DNA from: CAYYYG01 sp964591375
Lineage (GTDB): Bacteria > Patescibacteriota > Microgenomatia > UBA1406 > GWC2-37-13
Direction of reading: 5' to 3'
DNA length: 64,000 nucleotides
Assembly: GCA_964591375.1 (NCBI GenBank)
Contig: CAZQAU010000007.1
Coordinates: forward strand, 1-64,000
In this document: piece after piece, positions 16,573 through 25,530 of the stretch
Numbering within the stretch: position 1 is the stretch's first letter
Layout of the letters: each line of letters begins with the position of its first letter
Translations under genes and position numbers: made by a program
Notes under the pieces: generated by a model
The model's input: the letters and a program-made list of their open reading frames with translations, nothing else
What the model was told of the DNA's origin: nothing
The model's database searches: none

Positions 16573-18309
16573 ATGTCAAAATTTCTTTGGAAAATAGGTG
16601 GTGAAGCAGGTTTTGGAATAATGACAGTAGGTTTATCATTTTCAAAAATAGGTGCACGTTCTGGATATGAAATTTTTGATTATAGTGAGTATCCTTCTTT
16701 AATCCGAGGAGGTCACAATACATACGAGGTACTGATCGCTGATCACGCTATGGGGTCATCAAAACACATAGTAGATTTACTTGTATGTCTTAACAAAGAA
16801 ACATTTACTTTACATAAACATAGACTAATAACTGCAAGTATGGTTATGTATGATCCTGAAGAATTTGATTTTGATGAGGATTTCGTAAAAATTAAAGTTC
16901 CATTTAAACAAATAAAAAAAGATAATCAGGTAATGCAGATAATGCTTAATACTGTAGCCATTGGTGCTTCTATGGCGATTTTAGGCGGAGATATGGAGAT
17001 TTTTAGAGACATATTACAAAAAGAGTTTGCGCGCAAAGGGCAGGAAGTAATTGATTTTAATATAAAATTTGCCGATATCGGATACAATCATGTTAAGACA
17101 AACTATGCTGATCTTATAAAACCGGTATTATCAAGGAAAGAAACGGTCGAAAAAATAGTAGCTGGTGCAAATGATATTTTTTCTTTAGGTGCTGTTGCGG
17201 CTGATTGTAGGTTTTATTCAGCATATCCGATGACACCAGCTTCGTCTGTTTTGACGAGTTTAGCCGCCTGGCAAAATACCACAGGTATGGTTGTACGCCA
17301 TTCTGAAGATGAAATAGCAGTAATAAATAATGCTCTCGGAGCGTCGCATGCAGGCGTGAGGTCTGCTGTTGGCACTTCAGGCGGTGGTTTTGCGTTAATG
17401 GTTGAAACACTATCATATGCAGGTGTAGCAGAACTTCCCATCGTAGTATTTCTTAGCCAACGTCCCGGACCAGCCACTGGAATGCCTACCTGGACGGATC
17501 AAGGTGATTTATTATTTGCCTGTCATGCAGGACATGGGGAATTTCAAAAAATAGTATTGGCACCGGGTGATATTTATGAAATGTTGCAGATGACTATGCA
17601 AGCATTTGATCTGGCAGACGTATACCAGATACCTGTAATTGTAATGTCCGATAAATTTATTAGTGAAAGTCATGTGTCTTATAATAAAGACAAAATGATG
17701 CAGTATATTGCAAGCCATAAAATAAATAGAGGTAAAACAGTTCGGGAGACATCAGATACTTCCTATCTTCGTTATAAGTCGACTGATGATGGTATTTCCC
17801 CTCGGCTTATTCCTGGACAGAAAGGACACTTTTATCAGTCAAATTCTTATGAACACACTGAAGACAGTCATACATCAGAAAGTCATGAAGTTCGTATGCA
17901 ACAGGCAGATAAGCGACAAAGAAAGTGGGACACATATCTTAAAAATGATTTTAAAGGTCCACAATTCTTTGGAAACGTGGCAGAATCAGATGTGTGTTTA
18001 GTTTCTTGGGGAGGTAATAAAGGACCTATTCTTGATGCTCAAAAAGTACTTGATAATGAAGGGATAAAAACATCTTATATGCATTTTACCCATATATATC
18101 CATTAAATGAGGCTATTATTACACCTTTGTTTCAGGCGAATAAGCGATATATACTCATTGAAAACAATTCACATGCTCAGTTCGGTAAATTATTGCGTAT
18201 GGAAGCTGGTATAACAATTAAGGAAAAGTTACTTAAATATGATGGCCGACCAATTTTCTCAGAAGAGATAGTGGATTATGTTAAAAAAGCAGTAACTAAA
18301 TCTTTATAA
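16573..18309 (+). CDS. 2-oxoacid:ferredoxin oxidoreductase, gamma-alpha fused subunit
   Basis: A 578-residue KorA-type subunit. The N-terminal gamma domain (about 1-185) begins WKIGGEAGFGIMTVG and carries SEYPSLIRGGHNTYEV. The alpha (pyrimidine-binding) domain follows with GNDIFSLGAVAADCRFYSAYPMTPAS-like sequence and GTSGGGFALMVETLSYAG. With the beta subunit it would oxidise 2-oxoacids to acyl-CoA and reduce ferredoxin. Substrate specificity (pyruvate, 2-oxoglutarate or a broader range) cannot be read from this sequence. Confidence 0.93.
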   Translation: MSKFLWKIGGEAGFGIMTVGLSFSKIGARSGYEIFDYSEYPSLIRGGHNTYEVLIADHAMGSSKHIVDLLVCLNKETFTLHKHRLITASMVMYDPEEFDFDEDFVKIKVPFKQIKKDNQVMQIMLNTVAIGASMAILGGDMEIFRDILQKEFARKGQEVIDFNIKFADIGYNHVKTNYADLIKPVLSRKETVEKIVAGANDIFSLGAVAADCRFYSAYPMTPASSVLTSLAAWQNTTGMVVRHSEDEIAVINNALGASHAGVRSAVGTSGGGFALMVETLSYAGVAELPIVVFLSQRPGPATGMPTWTDQGDLLFACHAGHGEFQKIVLAPGDIYEMLQMTMQAFDLADVYQIPVIVMSDKFISESHVSYNKDKMMQYIASHKINRGKTVRETSDTSYLRYKSTDDGISPRLIPGQKGHFYQSNSYEHTEDSHTSESHEVRMQQADKRQRKWDTYLKNDFKGPQFFGNVAESDVCLVSWGGNKGPILDAQKVLDNEGIKTSYMHFTHIYPLNEAIITPLFQANKRYILIENNSHAQFGKLLRMEAGITIKEKLLKYDGRPIFSEEIVDYVKKAVTKSL

Positions 18310-18368
18310 TCCGTACTTATTAAGTTTTTTTTCAGTTTTGTCCATTATAATAATTACACTCAATTCAT

Positions 18369-19220
18369 ATGTCTACCCCTAAAGATTTTTCTGGTCACAC
18401 ACCAACATGGTGCCCTGGTTGCGGAGATTGGGGAATTGGTATTTCAGTTAGAACAGCACTTTCCCAGTTAGGGTATGATCCTTCAGACGTTGCAGTGGCT
18501 TTCGATATTGGCTGTTCAGGAAATATGAACGATTTTTTAAACGCTTATGCCATGCATACTTTGCATGGAAGATCCATAACAAATGCTATAGGTATGAAAA
18601 TAGCTAATCATAAGATGCCAGTCGTGGTAATTGGTGGAGATGGAGGTTTGTACGGTGAAGGAGGTAATCACTTTATGCATGCCTGTCGGGGTAACCATGA
18701 TATTACTGTTATGGTTCATGATAACATGGTTTATGGTTTAACTACAGGACAGGTTGCTCCAACGGCCCATCAGGGGTATAAATCGAAATCAACACCTTCA
18801 GGAATAGTAGAAGTATCAGTGAATCCCTTGGCCTTAGCTCTTACTCAAGGAGCTACATTTATAGCTCAGGCTTTTGCTGGTGATGTGCAACACCTTATTG
18901 AGATGATAAAGTTGGGAGTAAAGCATAAAGGTTTTTCATTAGTGAATGTTTTACAGCCATGTGTAACATTTAACAAAATAAACACCTATCAATATTATTT
19001 AAAACGTGTTTATAAACTCGATAATAACTACGAACGTGCGAATTTTGATAGAGCGCTGGAAAAATGTATTGAAATTAAGGAAGAAAAATTTCCTTTAGGG
19101 GTAATTTATGATGTAGATAAACCAGCATTCCATGAGCAACTCGTTCAATTATCAGATATGAGTTTGGTAGACAGAGCTCCGTATCAGGATATTGAAAAAG
19201 TTATTAATACGCTAATCTAA
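18369..19220 (+). CDS. 2-oxoacid:ferredoxin oxidoreductase, beta subunit
   Basis: A 283-residue TPP- and Fe-S-binding subunit. Motifs are HTPTWCPGCGDWG with cluster cysteines, DIGCSGNMNDF, the TPP-binding GGDGGLYGEGGNHF and a further cysteine in LQPCVTFNK. It partners with the alpha subunit 59 nt upstream. A TATAAT at 18346-18351 could give it an extra promoter. The nearby ferredoxin is the likely electron acceptor. Confidence 0.94.
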   Translation: MSTPKDFSGHTPTWCPGCGDWGIGISVRTALSQLGYDPSDVAVAFDIGCSGNMNDFLNAYAMHTLHGRSITNAIGMKIANHKMPVVVIGGDGGLYGEGGNHFMHACRGNHDITVMVHDNMVYGLTTGQVAPTAHQGYKSKSTPSGIVEVSVNPLALALTQGATFIAQAFAGDVQHLIEMIKLGVKHKGFSLVNVLQPCVTFNKINTYQYYLKRVYKLDNNYERANFDRALEKCIEIKEEKFPLGVIYDVDKPAFHEQLVQLSDMSLVDRAPYQDIEKVINTLI

Positions 19221-19253
19221 TAATCAGAGATAATAAATTTTTATAAATTCCTA

Positions 19254-19282
19254 TTGACAGTTAGCAAATAATACTGTAAACT
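19254..19282 (+). promoter_or_regulatory. lon promoter
   Basis: A perfect -35 TTGACA (19254-19259), a 17-nt spacer and -10 TAAACT (19277-19282). The predicted transcription start is a few nucleotides before the ATG at 19293, giving a very short or absent leader. No Shine-Dalgarno sequence is present. Confidence 0.75.
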
Positions 19283-19287
19283 GCTAA
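19261..19287 (+). promoter_or_regulatory. CIRCE-like operator over the lon promoter
   Basis: Arms TTAGCA (19261-19266) and TGCTAA (19282-19287) are separated by exactly 15 nt. This is the same spacing and outer-arm sequence as the HrcA operator CIRCE (TTAGCACTC-N9-GAGTGCTAA). The inner CTC/GAG triplets are not conserved. The site covers the spacer and the -10 box, the right place for repression. Confidence 0.6.
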
Positions 19288-19292
19288 AATAT

Positions 19293-21755
19293 ATGGCACT
19301 TCTAATTGGATCGTCAGAACAATCAATCTATCCGGTAGTCGCTGTGCGCGACGGAATAGTGTTTCCTAACACAGAAAACGTACTTGTCTTCGGAAGACAG
19401 AAGAGTGTAGAGGCAATTAATAAAGCATTGAAAGGCAATAAAAAAATTGTCCTTGCTATGCAGCAGAATCCTTCGATAGATGACCCATCACCTGGAGATT
19501 TATATACTATAGGAGTAGTAGCCACCATTGAAAAGACAGTTTTGGGTGAAAAAGGGGAGATTACAGCCTTGGCACGCGGTAAAGACAAAGTAAAGTTCAC
19601 AGAATTTACTAAAGAGTCTCCATACTTAGAAGCTAAGGTTGAAATTGTTCAAGATAATGTAACAGAAGATGATGAGCTTCAAGCAATGGTTAAACATATT
19701 TCAGCACAAATAAAAAAGGCCATCAACTTAGGAAAAACAATCGATTTTGTATTTCTTATGAATATCCTTAATATTACTTCTTCACAGGATTTTTCTTGCC
19801 AGGTAGCAATGATTTTAGATCTTAAGCCTGAAGAACGACAACAGCTGCTGGAAGAAATAATGCTAAAAAAGAGGTTAGCAAAAGAGGTGGAATATATTAA
19901 TAGAGAAATTAAAATTCTTGAAATTGAACAGAATATTTCAGCTAAAACTAATCAGAAGTTTGAAAGAGGAATGAGAGAGACATTTTTAAGAGAAAAAATG
20001 AAAACTATTGAAGAAGAATTGGGAGGAAAAAATGAAGATCGCGATGTAAAAGAATATAGAGATAAAATTAGATCCGCTAAGATGCCTCGAGAGGTTGAAG
20101 AAAAGGCTATTAAAGAGCTCAAACGCCTTGCTCAAATGTCACAGTTTAATCCTGAAGCATCTTATATACGTACATACCTCGACTGGCTTGTAGAATTACC
20201 TTGGTCACTTTCGTCCAGTAATCTGATTAATATTAAAGAATCAGAAAAAATTCTTAATGAAGATCATTTTGGTCTCAAAAAGATTAAAGAAAGAATACTG
20301 GAATATTTAGCCGTCATCGAATTACATAAACTTAAAGAATTAAAAGCGGAGAAAAGTAAAGACAAAGAAAAAACTTCTAATGATAAGAAATTACATCAGC
20401 CGACTATATTATGTTTTGTTGGACCTCCTGGAGTTGGTAAAACATCATTGGGAAAGTCAATTGCTCGTTCTTTAGGTAGAAAATTTGTCAAAATCTCATT
20501 GGGTGGAATTCGGGATGAAGCTGAGATCAGAGGTCATAGACGAACATATGTAGGCGCAATGCCAGGTAGAATTATTCAGGGAATTAAGCAGGCAGGTACT
20601 AACAATCCGGTATTCATGCTTGACGAAATAGATAAAATCGGTCGGGACTATCGTGGAGATCCATCAGCTGCATTATTGGAAACACTCGATCCAGAACAAA
20701 ATCATGCTTTTTCAGATAACTATCTGGAAACGCCATTTGATCTGTCAGATGTTTTCTTTATAACGACAGCTAATATTCTTGATACTATTCCTGAAGCATT
20801 ACTCGACCGTCTTGAAGTAATTCACTTCCCTGGTTATACAGAAGAAGAAAAATTTCACATTGCTGATGATTATTTGGTAAAAAAAGAACGTGAAGCTCAT
20901 AGTTTGACCGAAGATGAGTTTAAAATAAACGAGAATGCTTTAAAAACGGTCATAAGACGTTACACCAGAGAAGCAGGTGTCCGTGAACTGGAACGACAGA
21001 TTGCGACGTTATGCCGAAAAGTAGCCCGGGATATAGTAGAAAAGAAAGTCACGAAAAAGAATGTAGCATCAACGGATGTTCAAAAATACTTGGGACCTTA
21101 TAAGTATTCATCACAAATGATTGAAGAAAAAGATACTGTCGGTATCTCAACAGGATTAGCATGGACTCAGGCAGGCGGAGATATTCTTTTTATCGAAGTA
21201 TCGATTATGCCTGGAAAAGGTCATTTGACACTAACGGGTCATTTAGGCGATGTAATGAAAGAGTCTTGCCAGGCAGCATTAACATATATAAGAGCACGAT
21301 GGGATATGTTTGGTCTAAACAAGGATTTTTTCAATTCTATAGATATTCATGTGCACGTTCCTGAAGGTGCAGTGCCAAAAGACGGACCATCAGCCGGAAT
21401 TGCTATTACCACCGCTATGGTATCGGCACTTACGAAGATACCATTAAGAAGAGATGTAGCAATGACAGGAGAAATTACTCTTAGAGGGAGAGCTTTGGAA
21501 ATCGGTGGAGTAAAAGAAAAGGTTGTAGCAGCACACCGAGCTCAAATAAAAACTGTTATTTTGCCAAAGGATAACAAGAAGGATTTGGAAGACATACCAA
21601 ATAATGTACAGAAAGATTTACAGTTTGTTTTTGTGAATCATATGGATGATGTACTAAAAGTAGCATTGGTTTTTCCAGAAAAAAAAGTACACTTTCCCGT
21701 GATACATCAACATTTTGAGCCTTTAAAGAAAGAGACTCACAGAAAAATGAACTAA
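19293..21755 (+). CDS. lon: ATP-dependent Lon protease
   Basis: An 820-residue LonA protease with the N-terminal substrate-binding domain (YPVVAVRDGIVFPNT), a coiled-coil segment, an AAA+ domain (Walker A GPPGVGKTS, Walker B VFMLDEIDKIG) and the serine protease domain with the catalytic Ser in PKDGPSAGIAI and the partner Lys downstream. A Lys-rich insert (about residues 350-370) lies just before Walker A. It is a single-gene unit with its own promoter and terminator, and a CIRCE-like site suggests heat-shock control. Confidence 0.97.
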   Translation: MALLIGSSEQSIYPVVAVRDGIVFPNTENVLVFGRQKSVEAINKALKGNKKIVLAMQQNPSIDDPSPGDLYTIGVVATIEKTVLGEKGEITALARGKDKVKFTEFTKESPYLEAKVEIVQDNVTEDDELQAMVKHISAQIKKAINLGKTIDFVFLMNILNITSSQDFSCQVAMILDLKPEERQQLLEEIMLKKRLAKEVEYINREIKILEIEQNISAKTNQKFERGMRETFLREKMKTIEEELGGKNEDRDVKEYRDKIRSAKMPREVEEKAIKELKRLAQMSQFNPEASYIRTYLDWLVELPWSLSSSNLINIKESEKILNEDHFGLKKIKERILEYLAVIELHKLKELKAEKSKDKEKTSNDKKLHQPTILCFVGPPGVGKTSLGKSIARSLGRKFVKISLGGIRDEAEIRGHRRTYVGAMPGRIIQGIKQAGTNNPVFMLDEIDKIGRDYRGDPSAALLETLDPEQNHAFSDNYLETPFDLSDVFFITTANILDTIPEALLDRLEVIHFPGYTEEEKFHIADDYLVKKEREAHSLTEDEFKINENALKTVIRRYTREAGVRELERQIATLCRKVARDIVEKKVTKKNVASTDVQKYLGPYKYSSQMIEEKDTVGISTGLAWTQAGGDILFIEVSIMPGKGHLTLTGHLGDVMKESCQAALTYIRARWDMFGLNKDFFNSIDIHVHVPEGAVPKDGPSAGIAITTAMVSALTKIPLRRDVAMTGEITLRGRALEIGGVKEKVVAAHRAQIKTVILPKDNKKDLEDIPNNVQKDLQFVFVNHMDDVLKVALVFPEKKVHFPVIHQHFEPLKKETHRKMN

Positions 21756-21770
21756 GATATTAAAAGTATC

Positions 21771-21802
21771 AAAAAAAGCCCTCCGTAGTGAGGGCTTTTT
21801 TT
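21771..21802. terminator. Bidirectional intrinsic terminator
   Basis: A-run, then GCCCTC, a short loop, GAGGGC and T-run. The hairpin is symmetrical, so it can end lon transcription rightward and the FemAB operon leftward. It overlaps the last 2 nt of the FemAB gene. Confidence 0.92.
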
Positions 21803-22796
21803 ATAAAGCTGTGAGAAAGAGGTTGCGTGCTTTATACATTAGGTTATATAGTTTATATTTTTGAGAATTTATTATTAAGTCAAAACTGCCGATAAACTGC
21901 TTATGTATCCCTCCGTATCCCTCTTTAAATCTAGTAAAACCTGCCCAGGGATGATTATCTGCATATCCAGGCGGCAAAGCTCCCCACATATCAAAGGTTT
22001 GGGCACCTAATTTTTTACCAAGCCGAATAGCTTCCCACATAATGAGGTTTGCAGGCATGAGATTACGATGTAAAACAGATGTTCCTCCATAAGGATAATA
22101 GAACTTATTTTTAAAATAAAATAGTTCATATGCAGCCAAAGGAGTATTTTCATACTTCGCAATTAAAATATGAGAGATATTATTTTGCAAGGTTTCCCAA
22201 ATTATTTTATGATATGCATGAGTATGTCCATGATATTTTTGTCTTTTGCATGTGTCAAAATAGAGATTGGCAAAGGTATTAAATCCTGTATCTGTTGACT
22301 CTTCCACTACAGTCACTCCTTTTTTTTGAGCTAATTTTATATTGTAGCGTGTTTTTGGTTTCATTGATTTGAGCAGATCTTCTTCGGAAGGTTTAAGATC
22401 TAATACAATTGTCCAATCGGGGAACAAGGGATGAGGAGATTTTTTTATTTCGTATTGCTGCGATTTATTTGTGTTAATTAGTATTGATTTATTCTCATTT
22501 TTATAAACATCCGGCTCTATTTTTACAAAAATAATCTTTTGTGATATGCAATATTTATATAAAAAATCAAGAACTGCAGGTGTGGGTATAACTGATTTAG
22601 GTAGATAGCCGACCTTATAAGATGTATATGGTATTCTATGAAGAGTCATTTGAAATACATTTTCTCCGTCAGTGATTCGTACAACTTCCACATGCATCTT
22701 TTTCCTGGCTTCTCCCCACTGCCAGCTTTGCATTGGATGATGAGCCGCTAAATTGTACTGTTCCGGACTTATATTTTCGACAATTTTTATTTCCAT
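21801..22796 (-). CDS. FemAB-family aminoacyltransferase
   Basis: A 331-residue protein of the FemAB/FemX fold (twin GNAT-like domains). Typical phrases are MQSWQWGEARKKM near the N-terminus, LLKSMKPKTRYNIKLAQKKGV mid-protein, and FYYPYGGTSVLHRNLMPANLIMWEAI with FDMWGALP in the second half. Relatives add amino acids from aminoacyl-tRNA to lipid II, forming interpeptide bridges. It is the last gene of the leftward glycan operon and overlaps the preceding gene by 10 nt. The transferred amino acid is unknown. Confidence 0.88.
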   Translation of the reverse strand: MEIKIVENISPEQYNLAAHHPMQSWQWGEARKKMHVEVVRITDGENVFQMTLHRIPYTSYKVGYLPKSVIPTPAVLDFLYKYCISQKIIFVKIEPDVYKNENKSILINTNKSQQYEIKKSPHPLFPDWTIVLDLKPSEEDLLKSMKPKTRYNIKLAQKKGVTVVEESTDTGFNTFANLYFDTCKRQKYHGHTHAYHKIIWETLQNNISHILIAKYENTPLAAYELFYFKNKFYYPYGGTSVLHRNLMPANLIMWEAIRLGKKLGAQTFDMWGALPPGYADNHPWAGFTRFKEGYGGIHKQFIGSFDLIINSQKYKLYNLMYKARNLFLTAL

Positions 22797-23284
22797 AGTA
22801 TTTTTTTGATTGCTCTAAAACTAGCCGTAATTTGTTTTCCTCGACGATGCCAAAAAGAAGGAAAATAAATAACATTTAAGAATATAACGCTAATTATTGT
22901 AATGGCATCATACGTAATACGTGCATAATAATCGTCTTGTAATTTCAGCCATAGCGCAAATTCATCAAAAGTCAGAGCTAATCCTATGCCATATAGTATT
23001 GCTATCCGTCTGTGCAAAGAAGGACTAAGATCATAGAGCGAAATAAAACCAGTAATGGCTAATATGATTATCCCAAAGTTGAGGTGGTGTACATGCAAGC
23101 CTTTAATATATATGGCTTCCATAAAAAGAGGATGATCAATAAGGTTATTTTGTGACATATAGACATATGTGCGTGCGATCGTGAACGTACACAGAAACGT
23201 AAGGAACACTATAAAAGGAATCTCGTCCAATTTTGATACAATCAATTTTCGTATAGCTGAGCGAATGATATTTTTTCCTTCCAT
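22787..23284 (-). CDS. Conserved membrane protein with HxHH and DEFALWL motifs
   Basis: A 165-residue protein with about four membrane segments. Conserved-looking polar motifs lie at membrane borders: GLHVHHLNFG near residue 67 and GIGLALTFDEFALWLKLQDDYY near residue 105. I recall similar uncharacterised membrane proteins with His-x-His-His and Asp-Glu-Phe motifs in Actinobacteria. The clustered His and acidic residues could form a metal or active site. It lies between glycosyltransferases and FemAB with 1-nt and overlapping junctions, so a wall or envelope role is likely. Function unknown. Confidence 0.7.
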   Translation of the reverse strand: MEGKNIIRSAIRKLIVSKLDEIPFIVFLTFLCTFTIARTYVYMSQNNLIDHPLFMEAIYIKGLHVHHLNFGIIILAITGFISLYDLSPSLHRRIAILYGIGLALTFDEFALWLKLQDDYYARITYDAITIISVIFLNVIYFPSFWHRRGKQITASFRAIKKILWK

Positions 23285-23285
23285 T

Positions 23286-24389
23286 TTATGTATGTAAGCA
23301 ATCTTGTAACAAAGTCATGGTTTTCTTACCACAATCATCCCAAGAAAATTGGGTAACTCTCTCTAAGCCTTTCTTTATTAGATCATTTCGTAAATCGTTT
23401 GATCGGGATAGCAGTTCAAGCTTACCTTCTATTTCTTCAGGTTTAGATGGATCAAAGTATAAACAAGCTTCACTACCAATTTCAGGTAAACTTGATCGAT
23501 ATGAAGTCAATACTGGGCATTTATGTGACATAGCTTCGAGAATTGGGATGCCGAATCCCTCATACAAAGAGGGGAGTACAAAACAGAAGGCATTGCGGTA
23601 CAATTCGTTTACATAAGCGTCTTCTAAATAACCGGTAAAAATTACAAGATCATTAATTCCTAACTTTTCAGCCTCCTGATATATTTCATCTGCAAGCCAT
23701 CCTCTTTTTCCGACAATAACCAAAGAATAATCGTTATGATTTTTTTGGAATGCATAAAATGCTTTTATAAGATTGATGAGATTCTTACGTGGTTGAATGG
23801 TGCCAACATATAATATATATTTCTTTAAAGATCTTAAATTTTCGGGCAAGTCCGTTTTTTTAGCATTATCAGTATCTTTCTCGTAACCATTATAAATTAC
23901 TTCTATTTTTTCATCTGGTATAGAATAAAACTTCATAATATCTTTTTTCGTTGTTTTTGATACAGATATTATTTTTTGCGCTTTCTGAACGGAATACTCT
24001 GTCCAGCTTTTTAATTTATATAGATCTTTTTGGAGAAATTCTTCGGGATAATAAAAATAAGAAAGATCATGTACTGACACTACCAAAGGAACAGGACAGT
24101 AACGAGGAGCATAATGAGCTGGTGTAAAAAAAAGATTAATATCACGATGTATATTAAGATGAAGAGGCATGAATAACTGTGACCACCCAAATGGACCAGA
24201 TACTATTTTATATTTAAAGTATTGTGTCTCAATCGGCATTGTAGCATTTGGACGGGCACGTAAATATATTTTAAAGCCAATATTTTCTGTAGCATTTTTC
24301 TGAAAATATCTTAAAAGATTTAAAGTATATACTGACACACCTACATGTCGGTCTACATTCGCTTCGTTTCCGTCGACTCCGATTATCAT
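23286..24389 (-). CDS. Family 4 glycosyltransferase
   Basis: A 367-residue GT-B enzyme. It starts MIIGVDGNEANVDRHVGVSVY, a typical GT4 donor-loop start. The C-terminal half holds YVGTIQPRKNLINLI, the linker FTGYLEDAYVNELYRNA, and the E-x7-E motif in SLYEGFGIPILEAMSHKCPV that binds the sugar nucleotide. It likely adds a hexose to a lipid-linked glycan in the cytoplasm. The donor and acceptor are unknown. Confidence 0.92.
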   Translation of the reverse strand: MIIGVDGNEANVDRHVGVSVYTLNLLRYFQKNATENIGFKIYLRARPNATMPIETQYFKYKIVSGPFGWSQLFMPLHLNIHRDINLFFTPAHYAPRYCPVPLVVSVHDLSYFYYPEEFLQKDLYKLKSWTEYSVQKAQKIISVSKTTKKDIMKFYSIPDEKIEVIYNGYEKDTDNAKKTDLPENLRSLKKYILYVGTIQPRKNLINLIKAFYAFQKNHNDYSLVIVGKRGWLADEIYQEAEKLGINDLVIFTGYLEDAYVNELYRNAFCFVLPSLYEGFGIPILEAMSHKCPVLTSYRSSLPEIGSEACLYFDPSKPEEIEGKLELLSRSNDLRNDLIKKGLERVTQFSWDDCGKKTMTLLQDCLHT

Positions 24390-24417
24390 ATTTTTATTCT
24401 AAATTAAAAACAGCAGT

Positions 24418-25530
24418 TTATTGTATAGTAGATTGTTTCTGCAATACATCTATCATCGTATCAAAATATTTCTTCCAGGTAAATGAGTCGGCTTTTTTTA
24501 GGCCTTTCATTTTGAGTTCATTTCGAAGTGTATCGTCTGTTATTAATGTATGTAATGTCATTTTAATTGATTGGACGTCCCACGGGTCAAACAATACGCT
24601 AGCATTATTACCAAGTTCTTTTAAAGATGAAGTGTTGGAAAGAGCAGTGGGACAGCCTAACTGCATTGCTTCAACTGCCGGATAACCAAATCCTTCCCAT
24701 ACAGATGGAAATATGAAAAATAATGCTGACTGATAGAGTGCAAATAAATTCTCATCTGAAATATATCCTAACCATTTTATATTAGTTACATTCTTATACT
24801 GATTTTCAGTATCTTTATCCCATCCTTTCGGACCTACAATGGCAAGTTCAATTTCCTGGTTATCTAACGTGATGAATGCATCGATTAACCTATGTAAATT
24901 TTTTCTTGGCTCCAGTTTGCCTACAGATAAAACAAATTTTTTGTTTATTTTATATTTTTTCAAAACTTCATATATTGCATCAGAAGATTGTTTTTTAGTA
25001 GTTACTCCCGGATAATTAATAGTAATTCGTTTATCTTCTAACGTTAAGTATGTGCTCAGATCATCTTTTGTAGACTGAGAATCAGCAAATATAACCTGAG
25101 ATTCTGCCTTTACCCGGTTAAGACGCTTTTGTTGTACAGATATTATTGAAGGTTCAACAGTTTCCGGATAACGCATAAATGTTAGATCATGCACGATAGT
25201 TGCTTTCTTGATATGAGCCGGCGGTTCTGTCCAATCTGAGGTTATAAACCAATCGAGTCGGGGAATGAGGGAATCGATGTTCATTATGTGAAGATCATTC
25301 CAAAGTACACTTAGTATTGTTGGAGGAAGCGGAATACTAAAAATTTTATGTCCTTTTTCTTGTATTTTACTGAGTAAGTTCTGATCAGGTTTCTTTCTAA
25401 ATGATGACAAAAAAAATATCCATTCATTATGAGTATCATATTGTAAGATAGATTCCACTAAACCCCGTGTAAAGCGAGCCACTCCTGTGCCTTCATATAC
25501 TATTTGCGAGATATCAATTCCTATTCGCAT
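24418..25530 (-). CDS. Family 4 glycosyltransferase
   Basis: A GT-B enzyme of about 370 residues, similar in layout to its downstream neighbour. It begins MRIGIDISQIVYEGTGVARF and carries SVGKLEPRKNLHRLIDAF, WLGYISDENLFALYQSA and SVWEGFGYPAVEAMQLGCPT with the E-x7-E motif. The frame is open to 25557, but the ATG at 25530 gives the standard family N-terminus. It overlaps the preceding gene by 17 nt. The resemblance to the neighbour suggests an old tandem duplication. Confidence 0.92.
   Translation of the reverse strand: MRIGIDISQIVYEGTGVARFTRGLVESILQYDTHNEWIFFLSSFRKKPDQNLLSKIQEKGHKIFSIPLPPTILSVLWNDLHIMNIDSLIPRLDWFITSDWTEPPAHIKKATIVHDLTFMRYPETVEPSIISVQQKRLNRVKAESQVIFADSQSTKDDLSTYLTLEDKRITINYPGVTTKKQSSDAIYEVLKKYKINKKFVLSVGKLEPRKNLHRLIDAFITLDNQEIELAIVGPKGWDKDTENQYKNVTNIKWLGYISDENLFALYQSALFFIFPSVWEGFGYPAVEAMQLGCPTALSNTSSLKELGNNASVLFDPWDVQSIKMTLHTLITDDTLRNELKMKGLKKADSFTWKKYFDTMIDVLQKQSTIQ

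Noticed and set aside
17114..17718. Leftward ORFs inside the 2-oxoacid oxidoreductase gene
   Set aside because: They are antisense shadows of a strongly conserved coding region.
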